The notes under the pieces are model-generated. The model was not told the origin of the DNA. It did not search any database and was given only the letters and a program-made list of their open reading frames with translations. The translations under genes and the position numbers were made by a program. A DNA stretch of 64,000 nucleotides from the NCBI GenBank assembly GCA_000525675.1, contig CP002190.1, positions 1,364,001 through 1,428,000 of the forward strand. The letters are read 5' to 3'. Shown here in pieces: positions 9,129 through 18,623 of the stretch. Source of the DNA: Bdellovibrio bacteriovorus W. GTDB lineage: Bacteria; Bdellovibrionota; Bdellovibrionia; Bdellovibrionales; Bdellovibrionaceae. Every line of letters starts with the position of its first letter. The stretch's first letter is position 1.

Positions 9129-10376
9129 ATGCTGGTTGGACATTTCTTTAAAAACCTTATTTTTTCAAAAAGAGCCGGAGCTTTGATCAAAAGAATCTCC
9201 TGGCTATCTCTTGTGGGAATCTCCATCAGTGTGACTGCGTTTTTAACCGTTCTTTTCGTGATGAACGGAATGAATGCGACAATTAAAAAACGTATCCTGG
9301 GGCTTGAACCTCATTTATACGTGCAGGCTTCGGGCATGACATCGCCAGAAAGCTTAGAGAGCCATCCTGTCATGCAAAGACTGAAAGAGTATGAGGGGAC
9401 AAAGGCTTATGTGTATGAAACCCAAGATGTTATCTTACGCAGTCAGGACGGGCAGTTTCGCGGTGGCATAGCCCGCGGGGTCACAGCAGAGAGTCTTGAG
9501 CACTTTATTAACTCTTTACAAAATTTAGATCGCAAAGAATCCCACAGAGAAACCTACTTTTGGGACCCTAGTGATATTCCTCAAGAAGGGGAGATATTAA
9601 TGGGTGTGGATCTTGCGCAAAGCCTTGGGGTCTTTGAGGGAGATTTTGTCACCATCGTTTCTCCGACAGGATTGTTACTTCCGCCAGGGGAAACGCCGAA
9701 GTTTGAAAGAGTTCGCATTAAGAAAATTATTACCACAAGTTTGTCGGATGTAGACGCTCAGTACATCTACTACCAAAGAGGTGTCACTCTGAACGCTCTT
9801 GCGCTGGAGTTGCAGCAAAGAAACTTCGGTGTTGAGGTGTGGTTGAGTAATGAGAAAAATCTTGAGCCCCTTAAAAAAGACTTAGAAAAGTTTGATGGTG
9901 TGAGTGTTGAGACGTGGATGGATCGAAACTCTGCGCTTCTTTACGCCTTGAAATTAGAAAAACTCACTATCGGAACGTTTCTAGGGTTAGCAGGTATTGT
10001 CGCTGCGAGTTCCATTCTAACTGTTCTGGCTCTTTTGCTTTCGCAGAAACGCCGAGACATTGCGATTCTAAGAACCATTGGATTGTCGGGTAAAGAGACA
10101 GTAAAAACTTTTGCTTTGATGGGTTTCTCTCTGGGTTTTTCAGGAGTCTTAATTGGAGTTATCGTTGGTACAGGTGTGGGGCTTTATCTTCAGGCCTATC
10201 CATTGAAACTTGCAGACTCTGCGATTTACTATGACCCATCCATTCCTGCGCTTGTAGATTATGGTCTTGTGATGGCAGTCTTATTTGTGAGTGCGGTGAT
10301 TGCGGGACTGGGTGCTTATATTCCAGCAAGAACAGCAGCCTCCGTGAAACCTTCTGATGCTTTAAGAGTGAAGTAA
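9129..10376 (+). CDS. LolC/LolE-like lipoprotein-releasing ABC permease
   Basis: 415 residues. One N-terminal membrane helix with the classic ISWLSLVGISISVTAFLTVLF region is followed by a large periplasmic domain and three C-terminal helices with the FtsX motif (RRDIAILRTIGLSGKE, and PARTAASVKPSDALRVK at the end). Such proteins extract outer-membrane lipoproteins from the inner membrane for LolA. The LolD ATPase is not adjacent in this window. It may follow the Mla operon in the same transcript. A bidirectional terminator follows. Confidence 0.88.
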   Translation: MLVGHFFKNLIFSKRAGALIKRISWLSLVGISISVTAFLTVLFVMNGMNATIKKRILGLEPHLYVQASGMTSPESLESHPVMQRLKEYEGTKAYVYETQDVILRSQDGQFRGGIARGVTAESLEHFINSLQNLDRKESHRETYFWDPSDIPQEGEILMGVDLAQSLGVFEGDFVTIVSPTGLLLPPGETPKFERVRIKKIITTSLSDVDAQYIYYQRGVTLNALALELQQRNFGVEVWLSNEKNLEPLKKDLEKFDGVSVETWMDRNSALLYALKLEKLTIGTFLGLAGIVAASSILTVLALLLSQKRRDIAILRTIGLSGKETVKTFALMGFSLGFSGVLIGVIVGTGVGLYLQAYPLKLADSAIYYDPSIPALVDYGLVMAVLFVSAVIAGLGAYIPARTAASVKPSDALRVK

Positions 10377-10404
10377 ATCTTTTGATAATATTTAAATAAA
10401 AAAA

Positions 10405-10437
10405 AGCTCCAACATATTTGCTGGAGCTTTTTTTTGT
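10405..10437. terminator. Bidirectional intrinsic terminator
   Basis: AGCTCCA (10405-10411) pairs with TGGAGCT (10422-10428), flanked by an A run on the left and a T run on the right. It can stop transcription from the LolC/E-like gene and from dapD. Confidence 0.88.
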
Positions 10438-10463
10438 TTTAAACGGAATAATATAAAAAAATA

Positions 10464-11285
10464 TTAAACGCTGACTTGATAGTCGCGAAGAGCATCTGTC
10501 AGGGAAGTTTTAAGATCTGTGCTGGCTTTGCGTTTTCCAATAATAAGCGCACATGGAACTCCGTAAGTGCCTGCAGCAAAGTCCTTCATCTGTGTTCCAG
10601 GAATCACTACAGAGTTTGCTGGGACACGGCCTTTGTATTCAACAGGTTTGTCGCCAGAAACATCAATGATCTTCGTGCTGGCAGTGATAGTGACGCCGGC
10701 TCCAAGAACAGCACCTTCTTCAACAATAACACCTTCAACAACGATGCAACGGCTGCCAATAAAAGCATTGTCTTCAATGATAACAGGAGTTGCTTGCACA
10801 GGTTCTAAAACGCCCCCAATGCCTACGCCACCTGAGAGGTGAACGTTCTTACCGATTTGGGCACAAGATCCCACTGTTGCCCAAGTGTCGACCATTGTGC
10901 CTGCGCCAACATAGGCGCCGATATTCACGTAAGAAGGCATAAGGATCGCACCTTTTTCAATGAAAGAGCCTTTACGAGCAATAGCGTTGGGAACTACACG
11001 CACGCCTTGTTCATCACTCCATTGTTTTACAGGGATCTTATCGTAGTACGTAAAATCACCTGATTTCATAACATCCATTTTTTGAATGCGGAAATAAAGT
11101 AAGATCGCCTTCTTGATCCAATCGTTGGTTTTCCATTCGTTATTGATCTTTTCGCAGACGCGGAGTTTGCCAGCATCAAGACCTTCGATGGTTTCAAAAA
11201 TAAATTTCAACTCATGAGTAGAAAGGTCATCGATAGATTTTCCACCTTGAATGTCTTCATAAATTTTATTCACTTCATTTTGCAT
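10464..11285 (-). CDS. dapD: 2,3,4,5-tetrahydropyridine-2,6-dicarboxylate N-succinyltransferase
   Basis: 273 residues, normal DapD length. The left-handed beta-helix hexapeptide repeats are clear ([46 protein letters not shown]), and the C-terminal [17 protein letters not shown] is typical. It adds succinyl-CoA to tetrahydrodipicolinate in the succinylase route to meso-DAP and lysine. Good Shine-Dalgarno (GGAG). It is followed upstream on the same strand by a murein-peptide amidase and murI, so the operon links DAP and D-glutamate metabolism. Confidence 0.96.
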   Translation of the reverse strand: MQNEVNKIYEDIQGGKSIDDLSTHELKFIFETIEGLDAGKLRVCEKINNEWKTNDWIKKAILLYFRIQKMDVMKSGDFTYYDKIPVKQWSDEQGVRVVPNAIARKGSFIEKGAILMPSYVNIGAYVGAGTMVDTWATVGSCAQIGKNVHLSGGVGIGGVLEPVQATPVIIEDNAFIGSRCIVVEGVIVEEGAVLGAGVTITASTKIIDVSGDKPVEYKGRVPANSVVIPGTQMKDFAAGTYGVPCALIIGKRKASTDLKTSLTDALRDYQVSV

Positions 11286-11296
11286 TTTTGAAACTC

Positions 11297-11959
11297 CTAG
11301 CTTTCAAGTACTTTCAGGGATTTTAAAATTGCGGGTACATGCACGCGAATGATTTCTTCAGCGGCAAGGCCTCTTTCAATTTCGTAGGTTAAAGTGGGAT
11401 GATTTCTTTCTAAACCAGTATAGGTGCCAAGGCAACCTGGGGTTGGGTAACCAATTTCTGGGTCAATGCGATAGCCTGTTTCTTCAGCAATTACTTCAGC
11501 GACTTTGTGGCAATCTCCATTAACATTGAGCATAGGTTTCCACGAGTGCAGAGAAAGAACGAAGACCGGCTTCTTTGCGGCGATATAGTCGATCAACCCT
11601 TTGTTTTCAGCTTCGCTCCCAGCAGCCGGGCCTGGATGATAGCGGGGAGTTGTTACCTCTGGTGACCAGTCTTTGGTTGGCAGGTTGCGATTGAGATCAA
11701 CTCCATTTCCATTGCCACGGGTTTTAAAGACAACACCTTCTAAATTAAACTGAGGGACTAAGGTGATGTTGAGTTTTAAGTCATAAGATTTCATGAAATA
11801 TTTTAAAATTTCTTGGGCAGCAATGACACCCTCGATTTCATCTCCATGAACGCCGCCTAGAATTAAAACTTCTGGGCCATCGTTTTTAAATTCATAAGCT
11901 AGTACAGGAAGACCTTTTGAAGTGTAAGTGAAAAGCGAAGTTTGCATCGAAGCTTGCAT
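11297..11959 (-). CDS. M14 family zinc carboxypeptidase, murein peptide amidase (MpaA-like)
   Basis: About 220 residues. The zinc motif [10 protein letters not shown] gives His and Glu ligands, SLHSW the third ligand, and TYEIERG the catalytic glutamate. DLNRNLP carries the substrate-binding Arg. MpaA cuts the gamma-D-Glu-DAP bond of murein tripeptide, releasing DAP during recycling. The neighbours dapD and murI strengthen this call. There is no signal peptide, which agrees with a cytoplasmic recycling role. ATG at 11959 is chosen because AAGGA lies 8 nt upstream; a TTG two codons earlier is less likely. Confidence 0.83.
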   Translation of the reverse strand: MQASMQTSLFTYTSKGLPVLAYEFKNDGPEVLILGGVHGDEIEGVIAAQEILKYFMKSYDLKLNITLVPQFNLEGVVFKTRGNGNGVDLNRNLPTKDWSPEVTTPRYHPGPAAGSEAENKGLIDYIAAKKPVFVLSLHSWKPMLNVNGDCHKVAEVIAEETGYRIDPEIGYPTPGCLGTYTGLERNHPTLTYEIERGLAAEEIIRVHVPAILKSLKVLES

Positions 11960-11980
11960 GTGCAAAGTCCTTTTTAATTT

Positions 11981-12787
11981 TTAAACGTTAACGACGGTGA
12001 AGGTATCTACTTTGACGGGTTTTAAAATTCTTAAAGCCACTTCGTTGAAGTGAGCTGAGTGATCTGTTGTCATAAGATCAATCACTCGAGGCTCCATATC
12101 AATACGAGTCTGGAGTCTTTGGTTTTTAAAATCTTTTTGAATCCATTTTGCAATGGCTTCGCCAGAATCCACTAACTCAATGGAAGAACCTGTGACTCTC
12201 GCGATAGAACTTTTCAAAATCGGATAGTGAGTACATCCTAAAATCAGCGTATCGATGTGGTTCTCAAGCAAGGGGCTCAAGTATCGATACACAATCAAGT
12301 TCGTCACAGGATCTTGATCCCAGCCTTCTTCTGCCAACGGGACAAAAAGAGGGCAGGCTTGATCGTAAACTTGCGCTGAGGGATTTAGTTGCAGAATCTT
12401 CTTTGTATAGGCTTTGCTATTGATTGTTGCTCGGGTTCCTAAGACACCGATGCGCGAGCTCATAGATGCCTTTAGTGCAGTCTCTGAGCCGGGATCAATC
12501 ACGTTGTAAACAGGGATGCCCTCGAACTCTTTTTCAGAGTACTGAGTGGACGCTGTGTTACAGGCAATCACAATAGCCTTCACATCTTTTTTGCGAAGGA
12601 AGGCGATGTTTTGTTCAGAGTATTTGCGAATCGTCTCTGGCGATTTAGATCCATAAGGAAGGCGTGCCGTATCACCAAGGTAGACGAAGCTTTCTTGGGG
12701 AAACTGCAATGCGAGCTCTTTCAGTACTGTGAGCCCGCCTATTCCTGAATCAAAAACGCCAATGGGGCGAGAATCGCTAATAGACAT
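11981..12787 (-). CDS. murI: Glutamate racemase
   Basis: 268 residues, full length. The N-terminal GVFDSGIGGLTVLKEL and the two catalytic cysteines in VIACNTAST and LILGCTHYPIL are all present. It makes D-glutamate for peptidoglycan stem peptides. Together with dapD and the amidase it forms a murein-building and recycling cluster. It lies 3 nt after the IMPDH/GMPR stop codon, so the genes are probably cotranscribed. The Shine-Dalgarno is distant (GGAG 14 nt upstream). Confidence 0.96.
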   Translation of the reverse strand: MSISDSRPIGVFDSGIGGLTVLKELALQFPQESFVYLGDTARLPYGSKSPETIRKYSEQNIAFLRKKDVKAIVIACNTASTQYSEKEFEGIPVYNVIDPGSETALKASMSSRIGVLGTRATINSKAYTKKILQLNPSAQVYDQACPLFVPLAEEGWDQDPVTNLIVYRYLSPLLENHIDTLILGCTHYPILKSSIARVTGSSIELVDSGEAIAKWIQKDFKNQRLQTRIDMEPRVIDLMTTDHSAHFNEVALRILKPVKVDTFTVVNV

Positions 12788-12790
12788 AGT

Positions 12791-13840
12791 CTAGTTTTTT
12801 ACTCCGTGTGCACGTGATTCGGCAATTCCATTCGATGACATTTCCATAAACTGTGCGTTTTCACGCATTTCTGCAATCGTCGTTGCGTTGAGGTAGCTCA
12901 TACCTGAACGAATGCCGCCAGAAACTTCGAGAATGACATCGCGGACGTGTCCTTTGACAGTAACAAACGTTGCTTCACCTTCTGGGGCCATACCCTCTGG
13001 TACGCCACCTCTCCAAGAATCTTGAGCTGCACGCGAAGCCATACCACGGTATTGTTTGCGTCCGTTTTTGATTTCCCCTGGAGTTTCAATGGTTCCTGAA
13101 AGCATGCTTCCAAGCATGACCACATCGGCACCTGCGGCGTAGGCTTTAACCATGTCGCCTGAAGTACGAATACCACCGTCAGCAATCACTGGAACGCCGT
13201 GAGCCGCAGCCACTTCTGCGCAAAGAGCAATAGCCGTAAGCTGTGGAACTCCACAACCTGTGATAACGCGAGTTGTACACATAGAGCCAGGGCCGATACC
13301 AACTTTAATAGCATCTGCACCGGCTTCGATAAGATCTTGAGCAGCATCAGGAGTAGCCATGTTGCCAGCGATGATTTCAACGTTAGGGTAGGAATCTTTA
13401 AGCCATTTCAAAGTTTCCATCATTTGGATGGAGTGTCCGTGTGCGATGTCGATAGTGATTAGATTTACTCCGGCATCAATAAGAGTTTTTGCACGAGCTT
13501 TAAACTCTTCACCCACACCCACGCTTGCAGAGATAATTTTTACGCCGTTTTCTTGAAGGCGGCGAGCTTGGATGGCTTGTTCTTCAGCGGAGATAAAACG
13601 ATGCAGGATACCGACTCCACCAAGTTGGCTCATTGCAAAGGCCATGTCGTACTCAGTGACCGTGTCCATGTTGGCGCTGATGATTGGCATCTCGATAGTG
13701 ATTTTTTTTGTTAAACGAGTTGTTAGCTTTGGTTCACGACGAGAACGGATGTCTGAACGCATTGGCATAAGAAGAACGTCATCAAACGTTAAACCACGGC
13801 CACGAGTTTTAATGTCTTTCCAGTTAAATGTAAGATTCAT
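12791..13840 (-). CDS. IMP dehydrogenase / GMP reductase family protein lacking CBS domains
   Basis: 349 residues forming one TIM barrel. Motifs: [29 protein letters not shown] and [20 protein letters not shown] with the catalytic Cys (188), then [13 protein letters not shown] and [10 protein letters not shown]. The length matches GMP reductase and there is no CBS insertion after the LHRF strand. But [20 protein letters not shown] and the C-terminal [10 protein letters not shown] read more like IMPDH. It therefore either makes XMP from IMP or reduces GMP to IMP; the sequence alone does not decide. Good GGAG site before the ATG. Confidence 0.85.
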   Translation of the reverse strand: MNLTFNWKDIKTRGRGLTFDDVLLMPMRSDIRSRREPKLTTRLTKKITIEMPIISANMDTVTEYDMAFAMSQLGGVGILHRFISAEEQAIQARRLQENGVKIISASVGVGEEFKARAKTLIDAGVNLITIDIAHGHSIQMMETLKWLKDSYPNVEIIAGNMATPDAAQDLIEAGADAIKVGIGPGSMCTTRVITGCGVPQLTAIALCAEVAAAHGVPVIADGGIRTSGDMVKAYAAGADVVMLGSMLSGTIETPGEIKNGRKQYRGMASRAAQDSWRGGVPEGMAPEGEATFVTVKGHVRDVILEVSGGIRSGMSYLNATTIAEMRENAQFMEMSSNGIAESRAHGVKN

Positions 13841-14504
13841 TTTTAGGCTCCTCGGAACTAAAGATATTAAATAATAGTTGGGTTGATATAATTATAAAAT
13901 AAACGTTCACAGCAGATAAAAATAAACTTGCTATGGGTGTTTTCCATAAAAGTTTATAACCATCAAAAAGAGTGGTCATGATGATGGGGATAAGTATGGT
14001 GAATAAGAACATGATGCCAAGAGTTTTCAATTTATGTTTTTTGAAAACCTTAGCTGAGTACTGAAGTGCATCGACGTTACCGTCGTCATAGGCTTTTGAA
14101 CAAGTAACCACGAAGGTAACAAAACAATACTGCAGGACTTTCCAGACTCCAGGCAGGATCAGCAATAGTCCCCAAGTTAAGATCTTTCCCCAAGATCTTA
14201 GATTTTCGATAAATGTTTGAGAAGAGAACTTTGCAAAGAAATCACCGACTTCAAGGTTTTGGTTTTTAGACCTTAAAATTCCATAGATGGCTGTTAGGCT
14301 AATAAGTACGGGAAAGAGAAGGCCCAAAATGACGGACAAGGAACCAAAGACAAAGATTTCAGGTTGAACTCCCTGAGGGTGGGTCATGGCTTTTTCGACT
14401 TCGAAAGTGAGAAAGTGATCCACTGAACTTGAAATCACAACAAGAGCGAATAAAGGCCAAAATGAAGTTTTAAAAACTCTAAGGTTTTGAGCAAAAAAAT
14501 TCAC
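13824..14504 (-). CDS. Multi-pass membrane protein of unknown function
   Basis: 226 residues with about five or six hydrophobic segments (for example FWPLFALVVISSSVD, LSVILGLLFPVLISLTAIYG, TLGIMFLFTILIPIIMTTLF). The layout resembles DUF-type or GDPD-membrane-domain-like proteins, but I do not recognise a family. The GTG start at 14504 is the only good one in range. Its 3' end overlaps the start of the IMPDH/GMPR gene by 17 nt, so the two are probably cotranscribed. Confidence 0.7.
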   Translation of the reverse strand: MNFFAQNLRVFKTSFWPLFALVVISSSVDHFLTFEVEKAMTHPQGVQPEIFVFGSLSVILGLLFPVLISLTAIYGILRSKNQNLEVGDFFAKFSSQTFIENLRSWGKILTWGLLLILPGVWKVLQYCFVTFVVTCSKAYDDGNVDALQYSAKVFKKHKLKTLGIMFLFTILIPIIMTTLFDGYKLLWKTPIASLFLSAVNVYFIIISTQLLFNIFSSEEPKNESYI

Positions 14505-14615
14505 TTAAGTATGTAAATCCTGAAACGGGGGGCGAGTCAAGGGAAGAGACTTTTACTAAGGGGGCTCAACTGGGAATATCTCTTCTTGAGCTCGTATTCT
14601 CGGCGCTTTGCGCCA

Positions 14616-15986
14616 CTAGCCGAAAAGAAACTCCAGAATCTTGCGCTTCCAGTTTGTATAGGGCTGGTACTTGATCGGAGGCTCTGGGAAAAAGCCTTTG
14701 TGCAGGATGCTTTTATAATGGGTAAAGGCATCAAAACCTGCTTTCCCGTGATAAGAGCCCCAGCCGCTTTTACCGACTCCGCCAAACGGAAGGTGACTTT
14801 CTGAAAGATGCATGACTGTGTCGTTGATGCAGCCTCCGCCAAAAGACAGATTGGAGAGAATCATATTCTGAAGATTTTGATTTCTTGTAAAGACGTAAAG
14901 TGAGAGGGGTTTTTCAAACGATTGAATCTCTTTGATAGAGTCGTCTAAGTTTTTTAAGCGCAAGCAGGGTAGGAGTGGGCCAAAGATCTCCTCTTGCATC
15001 AGCTCATCTGTCCACTCAATGTCTTTTAAAATGGTCGGCTCGATGTAGCGATCTTGAATGTTACCTTTGCCTCCATAACACACTTTATCTGAAGGAATGA
15101 GATTCATCAAACGAGTGGCATGATTCTCTGAAATGATTTTTACATAACTCTCTGAGGTCTTTGGATTGACTCCGACAATTGAAGGAATTTGTTTTTTTAG
15201 TTTTTCTAGAAAGCGATCGTAAATCTCGTCATCAATCAAAAGATAGTCGGGGGCCACGCAAGTTTGACCGGCATTTAAAAACTTACCCCAAGCAATTCTG
15301 CGTGCAGCAAGGGTGAGGTCTGCGTCTTTAAAAACAAAGCAGGGACTTTTCCCACCAAGCTCTAAAGTTGTTGGTGTGAGGTTTTCAGCAGCAGCCTTAG
15401 CGACAATCTTTCCAACCTTTGTGCTGCCAGTGAAGAATATTTTATCTAATGGAAGTTGAAGAAGTTCTTGTGTGGTCTCTGCCCCTCCGTTGATGACGGA
15501 AATGTATTCTTCAGAGAAGGATTTATTCAGAACTTCCGCTAGAGCCTTGGCGGTTTTACTCGGCAGTTCACTGGGTTTAATGATGCAAGTATTCCCTGCA
15601 GCCATTGCTGCGACAAGGGGGGCTAGAGTGAGTTGGTAGGGGTAATTCCAGGCTCCAATGATGAGGCTGACTCCTAATGGTTCGGGAAGGCGAAAGGCTT
15701 TGGCTGGAAAGTTTGCAAGGCTGACTGGAACTTTTTGGGGTGCACCCCAGAGGTTTAAGTTTTTTAGAGCTTCGTCGATACTATGATAAACCAAGGCAAA
15801 TTCGGTCAGGTGGGTTTCAAAAGCACTTTTGCCGAAGTCTTCATAGATGGCTTGCGAGAGATACTCTTGATTTTCTTTCAGCACCGCTTTGAGTTCGCGA
15901 AGTTGGGCTTTGCGAAAATTCAGATCCCTAGTTTCGCCATTTAGAAAAAACTGCTTTTGTTGAGTGAAAGTCTTATGAATTTCCAA
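14616..15986 (-). CDS. Aldehyde dehydrogenase, class 3 (fatty aldehyde) type
   Basis: 456 residues. The ALDH3 pattern is clear: GAWNYPYQLTLAPL, then FTGSTKVGKIVAKAA, TLELGGKSPCFV with the catalytic Glu, and NAGQTCVAPDY with the catalytic Cys. HLPFGGVGKSGWGSYHG and the C-terminal PPIKYQPYTNWKRK follow. It oxidises aldehydes to acids with NAD(P). The TTG start at 15986 has an excellent Shine-Dalgarno (AAAGGAG, 6-nt spacer) and gives the normal family N terminus. A longer frame from 16097 adds 37 residues with no family similarity and is not used. Confidence 0.9.
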   Translation of the reverse strand: MEIHKTFTQQKQFFLNGETRDLNFRKAQLRELKAVLKENQEYLSQAIYEDFGKSAFETHLTEFALVYHSIDEALKNLNLWGAPQKVPVSLANFPAKAFRLPEPLGVSLIIGAWNYPYQLTLAPLVAAMAAGNTCIIKPSELPSKTAKALAEVLNKSFSEEYISVINGGAETTQELLQLPLDKIFFTGSTKVGKIVAKAAAENLTPTTLELGGKSPCFVFKDADLTLAARRIAWGKFLNAGQTCVAPDYLLIDDEIYDRFLEKLKKQIPSIVGVNPKTSESYVKIISENHATRLMNLIPSDKVCYGGKGNIQDRYIEPTILKDIEWTDELMQEEIFGPLLPCLRLKNLDDSIKEIQSFEKPLSLYVFTRNQNLQNMILSNLSFGGGCINDTVMHLSESHLPFGGVGKSGWGSYHGKAGFDAFTHYKSILHKGFFPEPPIKYQPYTNWKRKILEFLFG

Positions 15987-16153
15987 GGCGGGCTCCTTTG
16001 AAGATTTGAATAACGGCTTGTCAAATTCTAGTGCTGGCTCTTTATAAAGGCCATGTTTTGTTGCGACGCGCCTACTTTGTGCAAAAAAAATAAGCAAGCC
16101 TTGGAGGTCAGTTGACTTTCATCAGAGAAATAGAGAACTTAGTGATCCTGCGT

Positions 16154-16245
16154 GCCTCGGTGGCGAAATTGGTAGACGCACAGGACTTAAAATCCTGGGG
16201 TTCCTTCACCGGGCCGTGCCGGTTCGATTCCGGCCCGAGGCACCA
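16154..16245 (+). tRNA. tRNA-Leu(UAA)
   Basis: 92 nt including an encoded CCA. The acceptor GCCTCGG pairs with CCGAGGC. The D arm has GTGGCGAAATTGGTAGACGC, the anticodon loop is CTTAAAA with anticodon TAA, a long type-II variable arm follows, and the T arm has GGTTCGATTCC. The sequence upstream holds TTGACT at 16112-16117, a possible -35, but I see no convincing -10 at the right distance. Confidence 0.97.
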
Positions 16246-16293
16246 TTTTCAAATCTACTTGAATCCACACGGATTGAGTAACTGATATAAAAA

Positions 16294-16319
16294 AGCTGAC
16301 CTTTGAGTCGGCTTTTTTT
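16294..16319 (+). terminator. Intrinsic terminator after tRNA-Leu
   Basis: AGCTGAC (16294-16300) pairs with GTCGGCT (16307-16313; one G-U), followed by seven T. It ends the tRNA-Leu transcript. Confidence 0.85.
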
Positions 16320-16646
16320 ATGCCTAAAATCTACGAATAGCATGCGTGACCGTAAGTTTGTTGGTGAGTCATCTCAAGGAATTATAAAAAGATCCTGTGC
16401 GTTTCAACACCTTCGATAGAGTCACGGTTATAACTGCTGGCGATTTTAATTGTAGCCTTCCGTATATTAATAAAAATTTGAATCTTCTTGTGGTTGTGTA
16501 CAGGCATTAAACCGGAGCTACGTCCTGAAAATTACTAGTTAAAGACGAAAGAACTACTCCAAAGAGTTAAAAATTTTGAAAATGAAGGTCGCATGGAATG
16601 AAAGTCCTAAGATATTTCTTAAAGACTTTTTCTAAAAGGGGAACTT
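16320..16646. other. Non-coding interval before exported protein
   Basis: About 327 nt without a supported gene. Only a Shine-Dalgarno (AAAAGGGG, about 16635-16642) for the next gene is clear. No hairpin with a T run, repeat or convincing promoter pair was found; it presumably holds the promoter of the following gene. Confidence 0.6.
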
Positions 16647-17150
16647 ATGCGTTTAGGATTTCAACTCTTGGTTCTAGGATTTTTATTAGTACCACTTTCA
16701 GGATTTGCAAAAGGCGTCGTTTGTCAGCCGAACCGCTATAGCACTCACTGGATGGTCTCTGTTCAAGAAAAAGAAGTAGTTTTAAAAGTATTAAATCCTA
16801 TGGGCTATACCTTCATGTCACAGATGGAGACAGTGAGCGAAAGCTCGGTTCCTTTTTTAAAGTTACAAAGTCAAGACTTGCAGGGGTTGGGCGACTACTT
16901 TGAGTATCGTTGGCCTAAGAGTCAGTGCACGGTCTCTGAAAAGGATCAGAGCCTTGTTCGCTGTGAAGGGAAAGTCTCTGCGCTACAGGCTGAAAATAAA
17001 ATTCCTTCATTGGGATTTACAACAGCGCGAGTAAAAGAAGAGTCTCTCAGCGGACAACAAGAGTATCACCGAGTTCGCGCGATCTTTGAAAAAGATAATA
17101 TCTACTTCGTAACTATTCCTACAGCTGTGGATTACTGTCGCGTATTTTAA
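16647..17150 (+). CDS. Exported protein of unknown function
   Basis: 167 residues with a clear signal peptide (LVLGFLLVPLSGFAKG, cleavage around residue 22). The mature part has four Cys (VVCQPN, KSQCTVS, VRCEGK and VDYCRVF), possibly two disulfides, and mostly beta-type sequence. No family is recognised. Strong Shine-Dalgarno (AAGGGG). It stands alone, convergent with the next gene. Confidence 0.68.
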   Translation: MRLGFQLLVLGFLLVPLSGFAKGVVCQPNRYSTHWMVSVQEKEVVLKVLNPMGYTFMSQMETVSESSVPFLKLQSQDLQGLGDYFEYRWPKSQCTVSEKDQSLVRCEGKVSALQAENKIPSLGFTTARVKEESLSGQQEYHRVRAIFEKDNIYFVTIPTAVDYCRVF

Positions 17151-17208
17151 TGATAAAAGTATAGACAGCTTCTTTAGAGACGCCGTCGATACAATTTAGA
17201 TATGTGTT

Positions 17209-17802
17209 CTATATCTGAAGATGTTTCTCACCTGGTCTTTTTTGATGGCGGCGCAAGCTCAAGTGATGTTGTGCGCCTTCTTTCATCTCTTCTAGTATCT
17301 TTTTACAAAATGCGGGAATGTCTTCGGGGCCTCGACTGGTGATGATTCCGGCGTCGACAACGACAGCTTCATTTTTCCAATGAGCTCCCGCATTGAGAAG
17401 ATCTGTTTTCACAGAGCGATAGCTCGTTATATTTCGATCCTCAACGAGGTCTGCTTCAATCAGAAGCCAAGGGGCGTGGCAGATCGCTGCGATGACTTTT
17501 CCCTGCTCAGCAAATGTAGAAATGAGTCCCACGGCGCCGATATCCTGTCGAAGAATGTCGGGACTCATAAGGCCTCCTGGTAAAATGAGCGCATCGAAAT
17601 CTTCAGGTCGACATTCCGTCACAGTCATATCCACCGAAACTTTCTTTCCCCACTCTGTGTGGTTCCAGCCTTTGATCTCGCCTGATTTTAGAGAAACGAT
17701 TTTAACTTCGACACCAGCTTGGCGAAGGGCTTCAAGAGGTTCAAAGAGTTCCGATTGCTCAAAGCCATCGGCTGCCAGGATAGCCGCTTTATAGGTTTTC
17801 AT
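17209..17802 (-). CDS. DJ-1/PfpI family protein
   Basis: 197 residues. The PfpI fold is visible from the start (KAAILAADGFEQSELFEPLEAL), with ALILPGGLMSPD and the nucleophile elbow AAICHAPWLLIEA (Cys around 108). SRGPEDIPAFCKKI is the typical end. Family members (PfpI, YhbO, YajL) act as stress-response hydrolases or deglycase/chaperone-like proteins; the exact activity is not predictable here. A Shine-Dalgarno (GGAGG) precedes the ATG. It appears monocistronic. Confidence 0.9.
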   Translation of the reverse strand: MKTYKAAILAADGFEQSELFEPLEALRQAGVEVKIVSLKSGEIKGWNHTEWGKKVSVDMTVTECRPEDFDALILPGGLMSPDILRQDIGAVGLISTFAEQGKVIAAICHAPWLLIEADLVEDRNITSYRSVKTDLLNAGAHWKNEAVVVDAGIITSRGPEDIPAFCKKILEEMKEGAQHHLSLRRHQKRPGEKHLQI

Positions 17803-17927
17803 AAATCCTCCTTTAAAAGATTAGTTTAAAGAAGGACCGCTAGAGCCTCTAGAGAGGAGTTTCTGTCTTTGAGCATGGGAATGGCTTGTGGCAGTTCTTC
17901 GGCTCGCTGAAGTGGACTAGTCGAAGC

Positions 17928-18623
17928 CTAAGAGTGTTTCTTTTCAGAGTTTAAAAGATCTTGAAAGTCCAAGAAGTCTTGCGGGAGAGGAGCTTCAATT
18001 TTAAGGGGTTCTCCGCTTAATGGATGCGTAAACTCTAAAGAGCGTGCATGTAACATAAGTCTTGGGGGTTTAGGGACTTGCGGAGAGTGATAGAGATCAT
18101 CCCCATAAATTCCTCGCTGAAATTCAGAGAGGTGAACGCGGATCTGATGCATTCGACCTGTTTTAGGGCTGGCTTCGATAAGTTGCCCTCGCTTTAGTTT
18201 TTGAAGCAACGCGAAGCTTGTCAGAGCAGGAGCGCCGCCAGAATGAACCGAGTGCATCTTTGAGCGCTTAGTTTTTTTATCATCAAAAGGTGCTAAGAAG
18301 TTTTTAACATCCCATTTTTCAGGAAGGTTTTTGGCATTGATCAAGCACCAGTAAGTTTTTTGAATGTCTCGTCCTTTAAAAAGATTTGCGATAGGGAGAT
18401 TTGCTCTTTTTGATTTCGCAAAGAGCATGATTCCCGATGTATCACGATCCAAGCGATGATGGAGTGCTAAGTAAGTCTCGGGTCCATCACGCTGAATGAG
18501 TTGTTCTTTTAAAAGAGTATAGAAGTCTTTGCGGCTTTTATCCAAAGTGGGCTGCGAAGGTAAGCCTGCAGGCTTGTTCGCAGCTAGGATGTCATCATCT
18601 TCAAAGAGGATCTCAAAAATCAT
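17928..18623 (-). CDS. RluA family RNA pseudouridine synthase
   Basis: 231 residues. The catalytic motif HRLDRDTSGIMLFAKS carries the essential Asp. AANKPAGLPSQPT near the N terminus and KTGRMHQIRVHL are also family marks. There is no S4 domain at the N terminus, so it is a short RluA/RluC-type enzyme; the target (tRNA or 23S rRNA) is not predictable. The start overlaps the HNH nuclease stop by 4 nt, so the two may be cotranscribed. Confidence 0.9.
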   Translation of the reverse strand: MIFEILFEDDDILAANKPAGLPSQPTLDKSRKDFYTLLKEQLIQRDGPETYLALHHRLDRDTSGIMLFAKSKRANLPIANLFKGRDIQKTYWCLINAKNLPEKWDVKNFLAPFDDKKTKRSKMHSVHSGGAPALTSFALLQKLKRGQLIEASPKTGRMHQIRVHLSEFQRGIYGDDLYHSPQVPKPPRLMLHARSLEFTHPLSGEPLKIEAPLPQDFLDFQDLLNSEKKHS

